From positions 1-64,000 of the forward strand of contig CACHHJ010000002.1 in NCBI GenBank assembly GCA_902579585.1: DNA of 64,000 nt, in the 5' to 3' direction. Positions 51,798 to 61,948 of this stretch are shown in pieces. The position numbers and the translations under genes are program-made. This DNA comes from an uncultured Pelagibacteraceae bacterium. Lineage in GTDB: Bacteria > Pseudomonadota > Alphaproteobacteria > Pelagibacterales > Pelagibacteraceae. Numbering within the stretch: position 1 is the first letter of the stretch; the number at the start of each line of letters is the position of its first letter. A model generated the notes under the pieces. The model did not search any database and was not told where the DNA came from. It saw only the letters and a program-made list of their open reading frames with translations.

Positions 51798-52847
51798 TTA
51801 ACTGATTATTTTTAAATTCCATTGGCCATCTATAAACTGAACCTCAAAACCATTTTCTATAAGACTATTTTGTAAATTTTTTATTTTTCCAAAAAACTTA
51901 ATTTTAATTTTAATTAATTTATTATCAAAATTTTCAATTGAGAAAGAATCAACTGAATTAATTTTATTAATATTATCAAGAATTTTTTTAAAAGACTCAG
52001 GATTCTTTGAGCTTACACTTACTGTAATAAAAGATGGAGTTGAAATATCAATTAAATTCTCTTCTTTCCATAACTCAATTGTATAAGATTTTAAGTTTGA
52101 TATAATATCATTTCTTACATCCTCATTTTCAAGATTATCAACTTCAAAATCTATTTTTTTAAACTTTTCGACACCCGATAGATTAGATTTTAAGAAAACA
52201 TCTAATTTTTTTTTGTTATATCTTAAAATTATAATAGTGCTATTTTTAATTTCATAATTATTTACAAGCCTAGATAGATCGGTTTCCTCCAGTTTTGAAA
52301 TGTTTTCTTTTATAAAGTTAATATCATCAAGATTTTGAAGAGGAAGAATAAAATTTGCATTATCATATTCAGTAGTTCTATTCCATTCCTCAAAAAATTT
52401 ATTTTTTGATATTACTTGCAACTCTGATCCTACGATATAAATTGGATAAATAAGCATATCGAACTTTTTCATATCAGAATATGAAATATTTTTATTAATT
52501 AAAAATTGTTCTATTTGCCTTCTATTGAAAAAAAGGTTTATCCTTAAGTTGTAATTATTTTTATAATTTTTTTCTTCTACAATTTTATAGCTCGAAATAA
52601 AATTTTTAATATTTGTAAGCTCAAGACTCAGTAGTTCTTTTTGATCTTCTTTCTTAATAATCGCAGTGATTAATTTACTGAAACCCTTTTTAAAAGCTAA
52701 ATTTAAATATTTTTCTCTGTTATTTGTCGTTTTGGTTGACCCACCAACCTCGATATTATCAACAATAAATACACCGGATGATGCAAAAACATTTTGAGTT
52801 TTGTTAAAAAATAATATTATTAAAAATAAAATAACAAGTTTTTTCAT
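51798..52847 (-). CDS. DUF2066-like exported protein
   Basis: Protein of about 349 aa from the ATG at 52847 (MKKLVILFLIILFFNKTQNVFA, a signal peptide). FIVDNIEVGGSTKTTNNREKYLNLAFKKGF is the DUF2066 opening; the rest is diverged, with a basic, Asn-rich composition. The family is periplasmic and of unknown function and usually sits just upstream of hdaA, as here (stop abuts the hdaA ATG). The track start at 52874 overlaps the purM start codon and would put nine residues before the signal peptide; I prefer the later Met. Confidence 0.72.
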   Translation of the reverse strand: MKKLVILFLIILFFNKTQNVFASSGVFIVDNIEVGGSTKTTNNREKYLNLAFKKGFSKLITAIIKKEDQKELLSLELTNIKNFISSYKIVEEKNYKNNYNLRINLFFNRRQIEQFLINKNISYSDMKKFDMLIYPIYIVGSELQVISKNKFFEEWNRTTEYDNANFILPLQNLDDINFIKENISKLEETDLSRLVNNYEIKNSTIIILRYNKKKLDVFLKSNLSGVEKFKKIDFEVDNLENEDVRNDIISNLKSYTIELWKEENLIDISTPSFITVSVSSKNPESFKKILDNINKINSVDSFSIENFDNKLIKIKIKFFGKIKNLQNSLIENGFEVQFIDGQWNLKIIS

Positions 52848-52872
52848 TAAGTATTTAATTAACATTTTATTC

Positions 52873-53892
52873 ATGAAAAAAACAAAAAATAGTTACAAAA
52901 AAAGTGGCGTAAATATTGAAACTGCAGATAAATTAACTAAATATATTAAAAGAATAACTCAAACAGCCTTCAAAAAAAAAACAAACAATAATAACATTGG
53001 GAATTTTGCATCTACTTTTGATTTAAACTCTCAAAAAATAAAAGACCCTTTAATAGTCAGTAGTACTGACGGTGTAGGCACTAAAATTGAAATCGCAAAT
53101 AAATTTAAAAAATTTGATACAATTGGAATTGATCTTGTAGCAATGTGTGTTAACGACTTAATTGTTCAAGGCGCAAAACCATTATTTTTTTTAGACTATA
53201 TAGCAACAGGAAAATTAAAACTAAATCAAATGAAAACTATAATAAAAAGTATAGTGAGGGGTTGTAAGATATCAGATTGTGTTCTTGTTGGTGGAGAAAC
53301 TGCAGAAATGCCTGGAACTTATTCAAATAATAAATTTGATTTAGCAGGATTTTCTGTTGGTGTGGTTTCAAAAAAAAAATTATTAATAAAAAATAAAGTT
53401 AAAAATAATGATGTAATCTTAGCTGTCCCCTCGAGCGGTTTACATTCAAATGGTTTTTCACTTGTAAGAAAAGTTTTGACAAAAGGTAGCTTAAATAATT
53501 TTTTACGAAAAGAATTGCTTATACCTACTAAAATTTATGTTAAAGAAGTTCTTAAACTTGTTAAAAAAGATTTAATACATTCTTCAGTAAATATTACTGG
53601 CGGTGGACTTACAGAGAATATACCAAGATCAATACCTAATGGTTTTACTGCAAATGTAGATCTATCTAAAATTCGAGTTTTAAAAATTTTTAAATGGCTT
53701 AAAAGTAAAAATATAAGTGATAATGAAATGTTAAGAACTTTTAATTGTGGTGTAGGTTTTTGTATAATAACTGATAAAAAAAAAGCAAAAAAAATAAAGA
53801 AATTTTTTAACAAAGAATTTAAACCATATCAAATTGGTTTTATAAGCAAGTCTTCAAAAAAAATTAATTTTATAAACGATTTAAAATGGTAA
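52873..53892 (+). CDS. purM: Phosphoribosylformylglycinamidine cyclo-ligase (AIR synthetase)
   Basis: Closes the imidazole ring in purine synthesis. The 339-aa protein starts at ATG 52873 (MKKTKNSYKKSGVNIETADKL), the usual PurM N-terminus; the longer track ORF is an upstream extension. LIVSSTDGVGTKIEIA, DLVAMCVNDLIVQGAKPLFF, GGETAEMPGTY and NITGGGLTENIPR are conserved. It overlaps purN by 7 bases. It is divergent from the DUF2066 gene with about 25 bases between, so promoter elements must reach into coding sequence. Confidence 0.96.
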   Translation: MKKTKNSYKKSGVNIETADKLTKYIKRITQTAFKKKTNNNNIGNFASTFDLNSQKIKDPLIVSSTDGVGTKIEIANKFKKFDTIGIDLVAMCVNDLIVQGAKPLFFLDYIATGKLKLNQMKTIIKSIVRGCKISDCVLVGGETAEMPGTYSNNKFDLAGFSVGVVSKKKLLIKNKVKNNDVILAVPSSGLHSNGFSLVRKVLTKGSLNNFLRKELLIPTKIYVKEVLKLVKKDLIHSSVNITGGGLTENIPRSIPNGFTANVDLSKIRVLKIFKWLKSKNISDNEMLRTFNCGVGFCIITDKKKAKKIKKFFNKEFKPYQIGFISKSSKKINFINDLKW

Positions 53893-54446
53893 AAAAAAGA
53901 GCTTGTATTTTTATATCAGGTTCAGGAACAAATTTAAGATCAATTATAAAAAGTACCAGAGACTACAATTTTCCAATTAATATTGAACTTGTAATATCTA
54001 ATAAAAAAACTGCTAAAGGTATACATTATGCAAAAAAATTTTCAATTCCATATCAAACAATTACAAATAAAACCAAATTTGAACATTTTGCGCTTAGATT
54101 TATTCGTTTAAAAAAGATTCAAATTATTTGTTTGGCTGGTTTCATGAAAATATTATCTAAAGACTTTGTAAGAAAATTTAGGGGAAAAATTGTAAATATT
54201 CATCCATCTCTTTTGCCTAAATTTAAAGGTTTAGATACTTTCAATAGAGTTTTAAGAGCAAAGGAAAAATTTACTGGTTGTACAGTTCATTTTGTTGATG
54301 AAAAACTAGATAATGGAAAAATTATCATAAAAAAAAGGATACCTATTAACAAAGATTTAAGTAATAAAATGCTGAAAAATAGTGTTCAGGTTTTAGAACA
54401 TAAAGCTTATTCTGAAGCAATAAGAAAAATACACAATCTTAGTTGA
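53886..54446 (+). CDS. purN: Phosphoribosylglycinamide formyltransferase (GAR transformylase)
   Basis: Transfers the formyl group of 10-formyl-THF to GAR. The 186-aa protein has ACIFISGSGTNLRSII at the N-terminus, the catalytic Asn-His-Asp region as VNIHPSLLPKFKG, then GCTVHFVDEKLDNGKIIIKK. It is the folate-dependent type, so it depends on a folate supply such as the CADD-type gene may support. It is coupled to purM by a 7-base overlap and overlaps the convergent ndk gene by 8 bases. Confidence 0.95.
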   Translation: MVKKRACIFISGSGTNLRSIIKSTRDYNFPINIELVISNKKTAKGIHYAKKFSIPYQTITNKTKFEHFALRFIRLKKIQIICLAGFMKILSKDFVRKFRGKIVNIHPSLLPKFKGLDTFNRVLRAKEKFTGCTVHFVDEKLDNGKIIIKKRIPINKDLSNKMLKNSVQVLEHKAYSEAIRKIHNLS

Positions 54447-54846
54447 AGAAAAATTCAATTTCTTTTTTCGCATTATCCTGAGAGTCAGACCCATGTACAG
54501 AATTTTTGTCAATGGAAATTCCAAATTCCTTTCTTATGGTCCCCTTGTCTGCTTTTTGTGGGTCTGTAGCCCCCATAATTTTTCTATTAACCGAAATAGC
54601 ATTTTCACCTTCTAAAATCATTACAACAATAGGTCCTGAAGATAAATAATTGCACAATCTATCGTAAAAAGGCTTTGTTTGATGGACTTTGTAAAATTCA
54701 GCAGCTTCTTCCCTTGAAATTTGAATTTTTTTTTGATTTTTAATAATTAACTTATTTGCTAAAAACTTTTCTTTTATTTTATCAGATAAATTTCTTTCTA
54801 CAGCATCTGGTTTTATAATTGAAAGAGTTTGTTCTATGCTACTCAT
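54439..54846 (-). CDS. ndk: Nucleoside diphosphate kinase
   Basis: Balances NTP and dNTP pools. From ATG 54846 (MSSIEQTLSIIKPDAVERN) the protein is 135 aa, standard for the family; the track ORF adds 18 residues inside pepA. The phospho-His motif is NSVHGSDSQDNA, and MILEGENAISVNRKIMGATDPQKA and GTIRKEFG are the nucleotide-binding regions. It overlaps the pepA stop by 8 bases, implying coupled translation. Confidence 0.95.
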   Translation of the reverse strand: MSSIEQTLSIIKPDAVERNLSDKIKEKFLANKLIIKNQKKIQISREEAAEFYKVHQTKPFYDRLCNYLSSGPIVVMILEGENAISVNRKIMGATDPQKADKGTIRKEFGISIDKNSVHGSDSQDNAKKEIEFFFN

Positions 54847-56296
54847 AATTTTCTTCAACAAGTTGATTAAGCAACCTGACTCCAAATCCTGTAGCCCCAC
54901 CTGAGTTTAAAGCGCCACCGTATTTAGAAAAAGCCATACCAGCAATATCTAGGTGAGCCCATGGAGTCTTGTTTAAAATAAATCTCTGCAAAAATTGGGC
55001 TGCTGTTGTAGATCCAGCTCCACCAACATAATTTATGTTTTGAACATCTGCATTTTTAGAATTCATAAGTTTATCGTAATTTTTATGAAGTGGCATTCTC
55101 CAAACTTTTTCCTCGACCTTTTCACCTGCATTAAAGATTTGTCGAGATAATTTATCATCATTTGAAAACAATCCTGCATACTCTGACCCTAGACAAACGA
55201 TTATTGCTCCTGTTAGGGTAGCTAAATCAACAATGAATTTCGGTTTAAATTTTCTTTCAGTAAATGTTAATGCATCTGCTAAAACTAATCGCCCTTCTGC
55301 ATCTGTGTTTAAGATTTCTATAGTTTTTCCGCTATAAGATTTTACAATATCCCCGGGTCTTTGAGCATTTCCACTAACCATATTTTCTACAAGCCCCACA
55401 ACACCGACAGCATTAATTTTCGCTTTTCGTAATGCAAAGCTTTTCATTAAACCAACTACTGTAGCTGATCCTGCCATGTCATATGTCATATCCTCCATAA
55501 ATTTTGCCGGTTTTAATGAGTATCCCCCTGTATCAAAGCAAACCCCCTTGCCAACAAATGCTAATGGTTTGCTATTATTATTTGCTCCATTCCATTCCAT
55601 TGTTACAAGGTATGATCCTCTTACACTTCCTTGTCCAACACCAAGCAAAGCGTGCATGCCAAGTTTCTTTAATTTTTTTTCATCATATATGTTTACTTTC
55701 AATCCATCTTTTTTGAGAAGACTTAATCTTTTTGCATATTCATCAGGATGCAAAATATTTCCAGGTTCGGATACCAAATCTCTTGCATAAAAAGTTCCTT
55801 CTTCTATAGCTTCGAATTTTAATTGATTTTGCTTTGAAGGTTTATTTTTATTACCTACAACGTTTATTGAAATTACTCTTTTATCTTTTTTTGTTTTATA
55901 TTTTTTAAATTCATATGATTTTAATTTTAAACCATGCAAAAAATATCCTAAAAAGTTATTCTCTTTTCCTATTACGCTGTCAGAGATTACAAAGTACTCG
56001 GTATTCTTACCTTGATTAATTTTCTTATAAAATTCTGCTCCTAAGTTTTCTATTTCATAAGTCTTCAAATTTTTTTTAATTGATACCAATACTATCTTTT
56101 TTTTTGAATTAACTTCAAAAACCAATAAATTCTTTTTTAGTTCATTTGTTTTTAGCAAATCAGATATGTAAGAATACTCATTATTAGAAAGATATTTTTT
56201 TAAGCCTTGAACACTATATTTTTCATCACAAAATAAGACCAGGTTCGATGAAATTTGAGTGCTTGGTTTGTTTGAATAATTTAATTTTATAGACAT
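54839..56296 (-). CDS. pepA: Leucyl aminopeptidase (cytosol aminopeptidase)
   Basis: Two-metal M17 aminopeptidase of 485 aa. FVGKGVCFDTGGYSLKPAKFMEDMTYDMAG holds the metal-site Lys and Asp residues and the family signature NTDAEGRLVLADAL is near residue 330. The C-terminal WAHLDIAG and GATGFGVRLL are typical. The N-terminal domain is diverged, as usual. In some bacteria PepA also binds DNA; nothing here bears on that. It is the first gene before ndk and is divergent from lptF across 155 bases. Confidence 0.96.
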   Translation of the reverse strand: MSIKLNYSNKPSTQISSNLVLFCDEKYSVQGLKKYLSNNEYSYISDLLKTNELKKNLLVFEVNSKKKIVLVSIKKNLKTYEIENLGAEFYKKINQGKNTEYFVISDSVIGKENNFLGYFLHGLKLKSYEFKKYKTKKDKRVISINVVGNKNKPSKQNQLKFEAIEEGTFYARDLVSEPGNILHPDEYAKRLSLLKKDGLKVNIYDEKKLKKLGMHALLGVGQGSVRGSYLVTMEWNGANNNSKPLAFVGKGVCFDTGGYSLKPAKFMEDMTYDMAGSATVVGLMKSFALRKAKINAVGVVGLVENMVSGNAQRPGDIVKSYSGKTIEILNTDAEGRLVLADALTFTERKFKPKFIVDLATLTGAIIVCLGSEYAGLFSNDDKLSRQIFNAGEKVEEKVWRMPLHKNYDKLMNSKNADVQNINYVGGAGSTTAAQFLQRFILNKTPWAHLDIAGMAFSKYGGALNSGGATGFGVRLLNQLVEENYE

Positions 56297-56451
56297 AGTT
56301 TTTTAAAAAAATTTATTAAAGCTCAAAATAAGTAAAGAAAAATGTATTTTTTCCCTTTTATCATCAAATTTTTTTGTTAAATTTATCATTTGGTCAACTC
56401 AAGATTGAAATTTATCAAAACTTGCTTTAATTATATACAAAAACATTAATA

Positions 56452-57603
56452 ATGTTGAGTAATAAAATTTATAAACACTTTCTTTTTGAACTAAGTAGAT
56501 ACTTTTTCTTAGTATTGTTTACTTTTACCATAATTGTTTGGGCAGTACAAGCGGTCAACTTTTTAGATTTGATAGTTGAAGATGGACATGGTGTCTCTGT
56601 ATATCTTTACTATTCACTTTTAAATATTCCAAAAATTTTGACAAAATTTATTCCTCTTTCATTTTTAATAGCTCTATTTTTAACAATTCTTAAGTTCGAG
56701 AGTGAAAATGAGTTTTTAATACTTTGGACTTCAGGATTAAACAAGATGAAAGTTGTAAACTTTTTTTTTAAAGTTTCTATAATAATTACAATTTTACAGC
56801 TTTTATTTGCTTCATTAATAAACCCAAAATTTTTAAATCACTCAAGATCTTTGATTAAGTCCTCAAATTTGGATTATGTTTCTACCATGGTAAAATCCAA
56901 ACAGTTTAACGATACAATTGAAGGATTAACAATATACGTTGAAGAAAAAAAACAAAACGGAGTTCTTAAAAATATTTTTATAAGGGATGACGGACATGTC
57001 TTAAAAAGTTTAGAAAATTCAAAAGGTTCAAATAATGTTACAATTTTTGCAAAAGAAGGTAAAATTGAACAAGGATCAGAAGGAAACTATTTAGTGTTAA
57101 GAAACGGAACAATTCAGAAGGAAAATAAAAAAAACGAGATTGTTTCTATAAATTTTATTAAAACAAATATGCAAATAGAAGGTTTGCAAACTAAATCAAT
57201 TATAATGCCTAAAATTCAGGAAACATCTTCCAAAATTTTAATTGATTGTATGACTCTGGGGGAGAAAAATGTTGAACTTTTAAATTGCCCTCAAACGGAT
57301 TCAAAGATAGATACACTAGCAGAATTAAATAGAAGATTTGGTATGCCATTATACATACCTTGTATAAGTCTAATTTTATCATTCTTACTGATTTCAAGAA
57401 AAGATCAAAAAAGAAATAATATATATAAATATTTTTATTTTGGATTATCTTTTGTAATTTTAATTACTGCTGAAATTTTAGTAAGATATTCTGGTAAGTC
57501 ATATTTTTATTCATACTTCTATTATTTGCTTCCTTTAATATGTGTTCCTTTTTTTTATTATTTACTATTTAAGAAATTTTACAACGAGAATTTGAAAATA
57601 TAA
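56452..57603 (+). CDS. lptF: LPS export ABC transporter permease LptF
   Basis: Inner-membrane permease of the LptB2FG transporter that extracts LPS. The 383-aa protein has an N-terminal membrane block (FLVLFTFTIIVWAVQAVNFLDLIVEDG), a periplasmic beta-jellyroll from about residue 130 to 260, and three C-terminal helices; the ELNRRFGMPLYIP segment is the coupling-region motif. The first gene of the lptF-lptG-lptD-surA-pdxA-rsmA series, it follows a 155-base gap that should hold the promoter. lptG starts two bases after its stop. Confidence 0.92.
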   Translation: MLSNKIYKHFLFELSRYFFLVLFTFTIIVWAVQAVNFLDLIVEDGHGVSVYLYYSLLNIPKILTKFIPLSFLIALFLTILKFESENEFLILWTSGLNKMKVVNFFFKVSIIITILQLLFASLINPKFLNHSRSLIKSSNLDYVSTMVKSKQFNDTIEGLTIYVEEKKQNGVLKNIFIRDDGHVLKSLENSKGSNNVTIFAKEGKIEQGSEGNYLVLRNGTIQKENKKNEIVSINFIKTNMQIEGLQTKSIIMPKIQETSSKILIDCMTLGEKNVELLNCPQTDSKIDTLAELNRRFGMPLYIPCISLILSFLLISRKDQKRNNIYKYFYFGLSFVILITAEILVRYSGKSYFYSYFYYLLPLICVPFFYYLLFKKFYNENLKI

Positions 57604-57605
57604 TC

Positions 57606-58694
57606 ATGAATAACACAATAATAAATACTTATTTGATCAAAGAATTCTTAAAAACATTTATTAATATAGTTTTAATTTTTTGTTGTCTTGGTTTAATTAT
57701 GAATTTATTTGAGGAAATAAATTTTTTCAAAAATTATAATGTTGGAATATTAATTCCAATAAGTTTATCATTAATGGTAATACCAAGTATTTTGATTAAC
57801 TTACTTCCATTTATTCTTTTTCTTTCCTCAATGGTAGTGTTCATAAAACTTAAAGATAATAAAGATATAATTGCCCTAAAAACTTTTGGTTTCTCAAACT
57901 TGAACTTTTTAATTTTATTCTCTTTGTCTTCAATATTTATTTCTATTGTTATTTTATTTGTTCTTAACCCTCTTACATCTGCAACGGTGAAATACTATGA
58001 AGATTTCAAGGGTAGATATGACTTGGATAAATCTCATTTAGCGTCAATCAATTCTAATGGAATTTGGATAAGAGAGAAAGATGGATATAATATAAATATA
58101 ATTAAATCTGAGAGACTTGAAGGTGACCAATTAATAAATGTTTCAATTTATAAATTTGATGAAAGCTATGTTTTATCCTCAAGAATAGATGCAAAAGAGG
58201 CGAAGATATCTGAAAATCCATGGATTTTACAGAACGGAAGAAAAATTGATTTTAAAAAAGAAGACAAAATTGATGAATTTTTAACTTTTAAATTTGAGTC
58301 CACTTTTAACGACGAAAAACTAAATTCAATTTATTCAAATTTGGATACTGTTTCATTTTTTAACCTAATCACTAATATGGAAAGCCTTACAAACAAAGGT
58401 TATAACCCAATGTTATTAACTGAAAAAAAACATTTTTATTTATCATTGCCTTTTTTTCTAGTTTTGATGGTGTGCTTGGCTTCTATGTTTACCTTAAATA
58501 ACAACGATAGAAAACAAAATACATATTATATTCTTTTATCTATAATAGTTTGCGTAATAATATTTTATTTTAAAAATTTTTCTACAGCTTTGGGGACAAC
58601 CGAAAAAATACCAATAATACTTTCAGTATGGTCACCAATTATAATTCTTTCTTTGTTTTGTAGTGTAGGAGTAATGCAAATAAATGAAAAATAA
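57606..58694 (+). CDS. lptG: LPS export ABC transporter permease LptG
   Basis: Second permease of the LPS exporter, 362 aa. It has the same layout as LptF: N-terminal helices with YLIKEFLKTFINIVLIFCCL, a periplasmic domain including NGIWIREKDGYNINII, and three C-terminal helices after KKHFYLSLPFFLVLMV. The order lptF then lptG fixes the assignment. It overlaps lptD by 11 bases. The ATPase LptB is not in the window. Confidence 0.92.
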   Translation: MNNTIINTYLIKEFLKTFINIVLIFCCLGLIMNLFEEINFFKNYNVGILIPISLSLMVIPSILINLLPFILFLSSMVVFIKLKDNKDIIALKTFGFSNLNFLILFSLSSIFISIVILFVLNPLTSATVKYYEDFKGRYDLDKSHLASINSNGIWIREKDGYNINIIKSERLEGDQLINVSIYKFDESYVLSSRIDAKEAKISENPWILQNGRKIDFKKEDKIDEFLTFKFESTFNDEKLNSIYSNLDTVSFFNLITNMESLTNKGYNPMLLTEKKHFYLSLPFFLVLMVCLASMFTLNNNDRKQNTYYILLSIIVCVIIFYFKNFSTALGTTEKIPIILSVWSPIIILSLFCSVGVMQINEK

Positions 58695-61029
58695 ATTAAT
58701 TAAATATTTTATTATATTATCAATTTCACTAAATTTTCAGTTTAGTTACGCTGATGAATTATTTATAAATGCTTCTACAGTTGAATTAGATAAAAATGGT
58801 AAAATTGTTTATGCAAAAGGTGATGTAGAAATTTATGATGAGAATAAAAATATAATATTTTCAGAAACTGCCGAATATGACAAAAGTAAAGGCATTGTAA
58901 AGACTATTGGTCCTACTAAAATTATTACATCTGAAAAATATGAGGTTATCGGAGAAGATATTTTTTATGACGATAATAAAAAATTAATTTATTCGCAAAA
59001 TAATACAATTATTACAGATACTAACAAAAACAAAATAACTGTTGATATGTTTAATTATCTTACTGTAAAAAAAATGTTTTTTTCAAAAGGAGATATTGAG
59101 GTTTTAGATAATAGGGAAAACAAATATCTTTTTAGTGAAATCTATATTGATGAATCTAAAAATAAAATAGTGGGAAGCGATATAAAATCTTATTTAAATC
59201 ATATTACATTTAAGGAGGATAAAAGAAATGATCCAAGATTTTTTGCTAATAGTGCTTCGATAACAAAAGATAACACAATCTTTGAAAAAGGTGTTTTTAC
59301 ATCTTGTAAAATTAGAGAGAATAATAAATGTCCGCCATGGGCGATTAGAGCAAAAACCATTGAGCATAATGCTGCAAAAAAAACTATTTATTATGAAGAT
59401 GCAGTAATGAAAATATATGATTTTCCTGTATTTTATTTTCCTAAGTTTTTTCACCCTGATCCAACAGTAAAAAGACAATCGGGTTTTTTAGTTCCTAGAT
59501 TTACTGATAGCACAACGGTAGGATTTGGTTCTACAGTTCCTTATTTTTGGGCAATGTCTAAAGATAAAGATATGACGATATCTCCTAAACTTTATGCAAA
59601 CGAAAATTTAATCTTATTTAATGAATATAGACAAGCATTTAGTAAATCTAACTTAATAGTAGATACAAGTTATACTAAAGGTTACAAGCAAACATCTAAT
59701 ATAAAACTACCTGGTTCAAGGTCACATTTTTTTGCAAAGTACAGTGCAGATTTTTCAAAAGATGATTACTTTAGTGACTTTGAAATTAATATTCAAAAGG
59801 TATCGAATCCAACTTATTTAGAAGTCCACGATATAAATACTGAACTTGTCGATTCCTCTAATAATATTTTAAATTCAAATGTAAATTTTGAATTCCAAGA
59901 TGAAACAAATTATTTAGGTCTTTCAGCAAGTGTTTATGAGGATTTAAAAAAAACAGATAGATCTAGATACGAATATTTTTTACCTAGTGTTTTATTTGAA
60001 AGAAATATTTATAATGACAATAAACTTGGTCTAATTAATCTCCTGAGCAGTGCATATGTAAAAAATGTAGAGGTAGACCAAACTACTAAAATGTGGGTTA
60101 ATGATTTTAATTGGAAATCAAGAAGTCTCTCTAATATAGTTGGAATTAAGAGTGAATTCGAGGGATTGCTCAAAGTTGTTAATTATGAGGCTGATGCAGA
60201 TACCCATAAAACTGAAGGTTTTAATTCAGAAGTATCAAGCGCATTGGCTTACAATACTAGTCTTCCACTAAGTAAAAAAATTAAAGATAACAGTATGGTT
60301 AATTTTCTAATTCCAAAAATGTCTTTCAGATATGCACCAGGTCATATGAGAAATATAAAGGATGACGAAACTAAACTTTCATATGCAAATTTATTTTCAC
60401 TGAATAAAAATTCACAAATAGATGTAATTGAAAAAGGTACAAGTATAGCATTAGGAATTGAATTTTCAGGTAATAAATTAAATGAAGATAATTTGCCAGG
60501 TGAAGAAAAATATTCGTTTGCTGTGGGCCAAATTTACAATATGAATGAAAACAATGATGTACCGATCAGAAGTTCGTTAAATGATCAGACGTCGGATATC
60601 GTGGGTAAAGGTTTTGTGAAATTAAATGACAATTTGAGTATTAATAACCAATTTTCCCTTGATCAAAATCTAAATGAAATAAATTATAACGAACTTGGTG
60701 CTAGTTTAATTAGTAAAAATTTAAATTTTAATTTAAAATATTTAGAAGAAAATAACCACATAGGAAGTACAAATTATATTAAATCTGATTTAAAAGTCGA
60801 ACTTAATGAGTCTAGTGAAATGAATTTTGATTTTAGAAGAAATCTTGAAACTGAGTCTACAGAATTTTACAGTTTAGCCTACAATTATTTAAATGATTGT
60901 TTGAGAGCCGGGGTTGTATTTAGACGAAAATTCTATGAGGATAGAGATATTGAACATTCAGACTCATTAATGTTTAAAATTTCATTAATACCACTTGGTG
61001 ATGCATTTGCTCCTACGATTAAACAATAA
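58684..61029 (+). CDS. lptD: LPS assembly outer-membrane protein LptD
   Basis: Outer-membrane translocon for LPS, 781 aa. A signal peptide (LIKYFIILSISLNFQFSYA) precedes an OstA-type beta-taco domain (residues 25-150: NASTVELDKNGKIVYAKGDVEIYDE). Then comes the LptD barrel domain, with PVFYFPKFFHPDPTVKRQSGFLVP as its conserved start. Cys residues occur in GVFTSCKIRENNKCPPW and one near the C-terminus (NDCLRAG), so a disulfide arrangement differing from E. coli is possible. It overlaps the surA start. Confidence 0.93.
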   Translation: MKNKLIKYFIILSISLNFQFSYADELFINASTVELDKNGKIVYAKGDVEIYDENKNIIFSETAEYDKSKGIVKTIGPTKIITSEKYEVIGEDIFYDDNKKLIYSQNNTIITDTNKNKITVDMFNYLTVKKMFFSKGDIEVLDNRENKYLFSEIYIDESKNKIVGSDIKSYLNHITFKEDKRNDPRFFANSASITKDNTIFEKGVFTSCKIRENNKCPPWAIRAKTIEHNAAKKTIYYEDAVMKIYDFPVFYFPKFFHPDPTVKRQSGFLVPRFTDSTTVGFGSTVPYFWAMSKDKDMTISPKLYANENLILFNEYRQAFSKSNLIVDTSYTKGYKQTSNIKLPGSRSHFFAKYSADFSKDDYFSDFEINIQKVSNPTYLEVHDINTELVDSSNNILNSNVNFEFQDETNYLGLSASVYEDLKKTDRSRYEYFLPSVLFERNIYNDNKLGLINLLSSAYVKNVEVDQTTKMWVNDFNWKSRSLSNIVGIKSEFEGLLKVVNYEADADTHKTEGFNSEVSSALAYNTSLPLSKKIKDNSMVNFLIPKMSFRYAPGHMRNIKDDETKLSYANLFSLNKNSQIDVIEKGTSIALGIEFSGNKLNEDNLPGEEKYSFAVGQIYNMNENNDVPIRSSLNDQTSDIVGKGFVKLNDNLSINNQFSLDQNLNEINYNELGASLISKNLNFNLKYLEENNHIGSTNYIKSDLKVELNESSEMNFDFRRNLETESTEFYSLAYNYLNDCLRAGVVFRRKFYEDRDIEHSDSLMFKISLIPLGDAFAPTIKQ

Positions 61030-61948
61030 AAAAATTTTACTTTTTTTTTTATTAGTCTTTTTATTTAATTTTACTAAAGTTAATTCTAATATAAAAAATT
61101 CAGTAGTTGTATCTGTTGGAAATTTACCAATTACTTATTTGGACTTAATAAAAGAAATGAAATTAATTTCTCTATTAAACAACATTGCAGTAGACAGTTC
61201 AAACAGAGAAACAATTAAATCTGTAGCTGTTCAAGGATTAATAACAAGAAAAATTAAAGAAATTGAAATTAAGAAATTTAAAGTAAAAAACTTTAATAAA
61301 AAAGATTTAGAAAATCTTATTGTAAGAACATCTAAAAATCTTGGCACTAATGAAAGTGGATTAGAAAAACTTCTTGTTCAACAAAATCTAAAACTAGAAA
61401 GCCTAGAAGAAAGATTTAAAACTGATCTTAAATGGAATACTTTAATTTTTCAATTATATAATAATAAAGTAGTTCTTAATACTAATGAATTGGAAAATAA
61501 AATAAGAGCTGAAATTGAAAAAACAAATGAGAAAAGAATGTTTTTGCTGTCAGAAATAGAAATAAATAAAGCAAATGAAAATAATAAAAGTATTTTAGAC
61601 AAAATTTTCAATAATATAAAAGATGAAGGTTTTGAAAAGACAGCTAAAAAATTTAGTATATCCAATTCCTCTGAATATGGGGGAAATATAGGGTGGATAA
61701 ACCAAAATAATTTATCAAAAGAAATTTATGAAAGTATAAAACTTTTAAAAACAGAAGAAATTAGTAGGCCAATTTTTTTAGATGAAACTATTGTAATTAT
61801 AAAAAAAATTGGAGAAAAAAAATATGGAAAAGATATTGAAAAAATCAAAGATAGAGTCGTAAGACAAGAGAAAGAAAAAAAATTACAGATGTTTTCTAAG
61901 GCTCATTATTCCAAATTAGAAAAAACGATACAAATTAGTTTTTTATGA
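61001..61948 (+). CDS. surA: SurA-like periplasmic chaperone/peptidyl-prolyl isomerase
   Basis: Chaperone for outer-membrane proteins such as LptD, its upstream neighbour. About 315 aa from ATG 61001, with a hydrophobic export segment (KKILLFFLLVFLFNFTKVNS). A SurA N-terminal domain (VVVSVGNLPITYLDLIKEM) and a single parvulin domain (residues 195-285, including EYGGNIGWINQNNLSKEIYESI) follow. E. coli SurA has two parvulin domains, so this is a compact version. Start choice is uncertain because TTG, GTG and ATG are clustered inside the end of lptD. Confidence 0.82.
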   Translation: MHLLLRLNNKKILLFFLLVFLFNFTKVNSNIKNSVVVSVGNLPITYLDLIKEMKLISLLNNIAVDSSNRETIKSVAVQGLITRKIKEIEIKKFKVKNFNKKDLENLIVRTSKNLGTNESGLEKLLVQQNLKLESLEERFKTDLKWNTLIFQLYNNKVVLNTNELENKIRAEIEKTNEKRMFLLSEIEINKANENNKSILDKIFNNIKDEGFEKTAKKFSISNSSEYGGNIGWINQNNLSKEIYESIKLLKTEEISRPIFLDETIVIIKKIGEKKYGKDIEKIKDRVVRQEKEKKLQMFSKAHYSKLEKTIQISFL

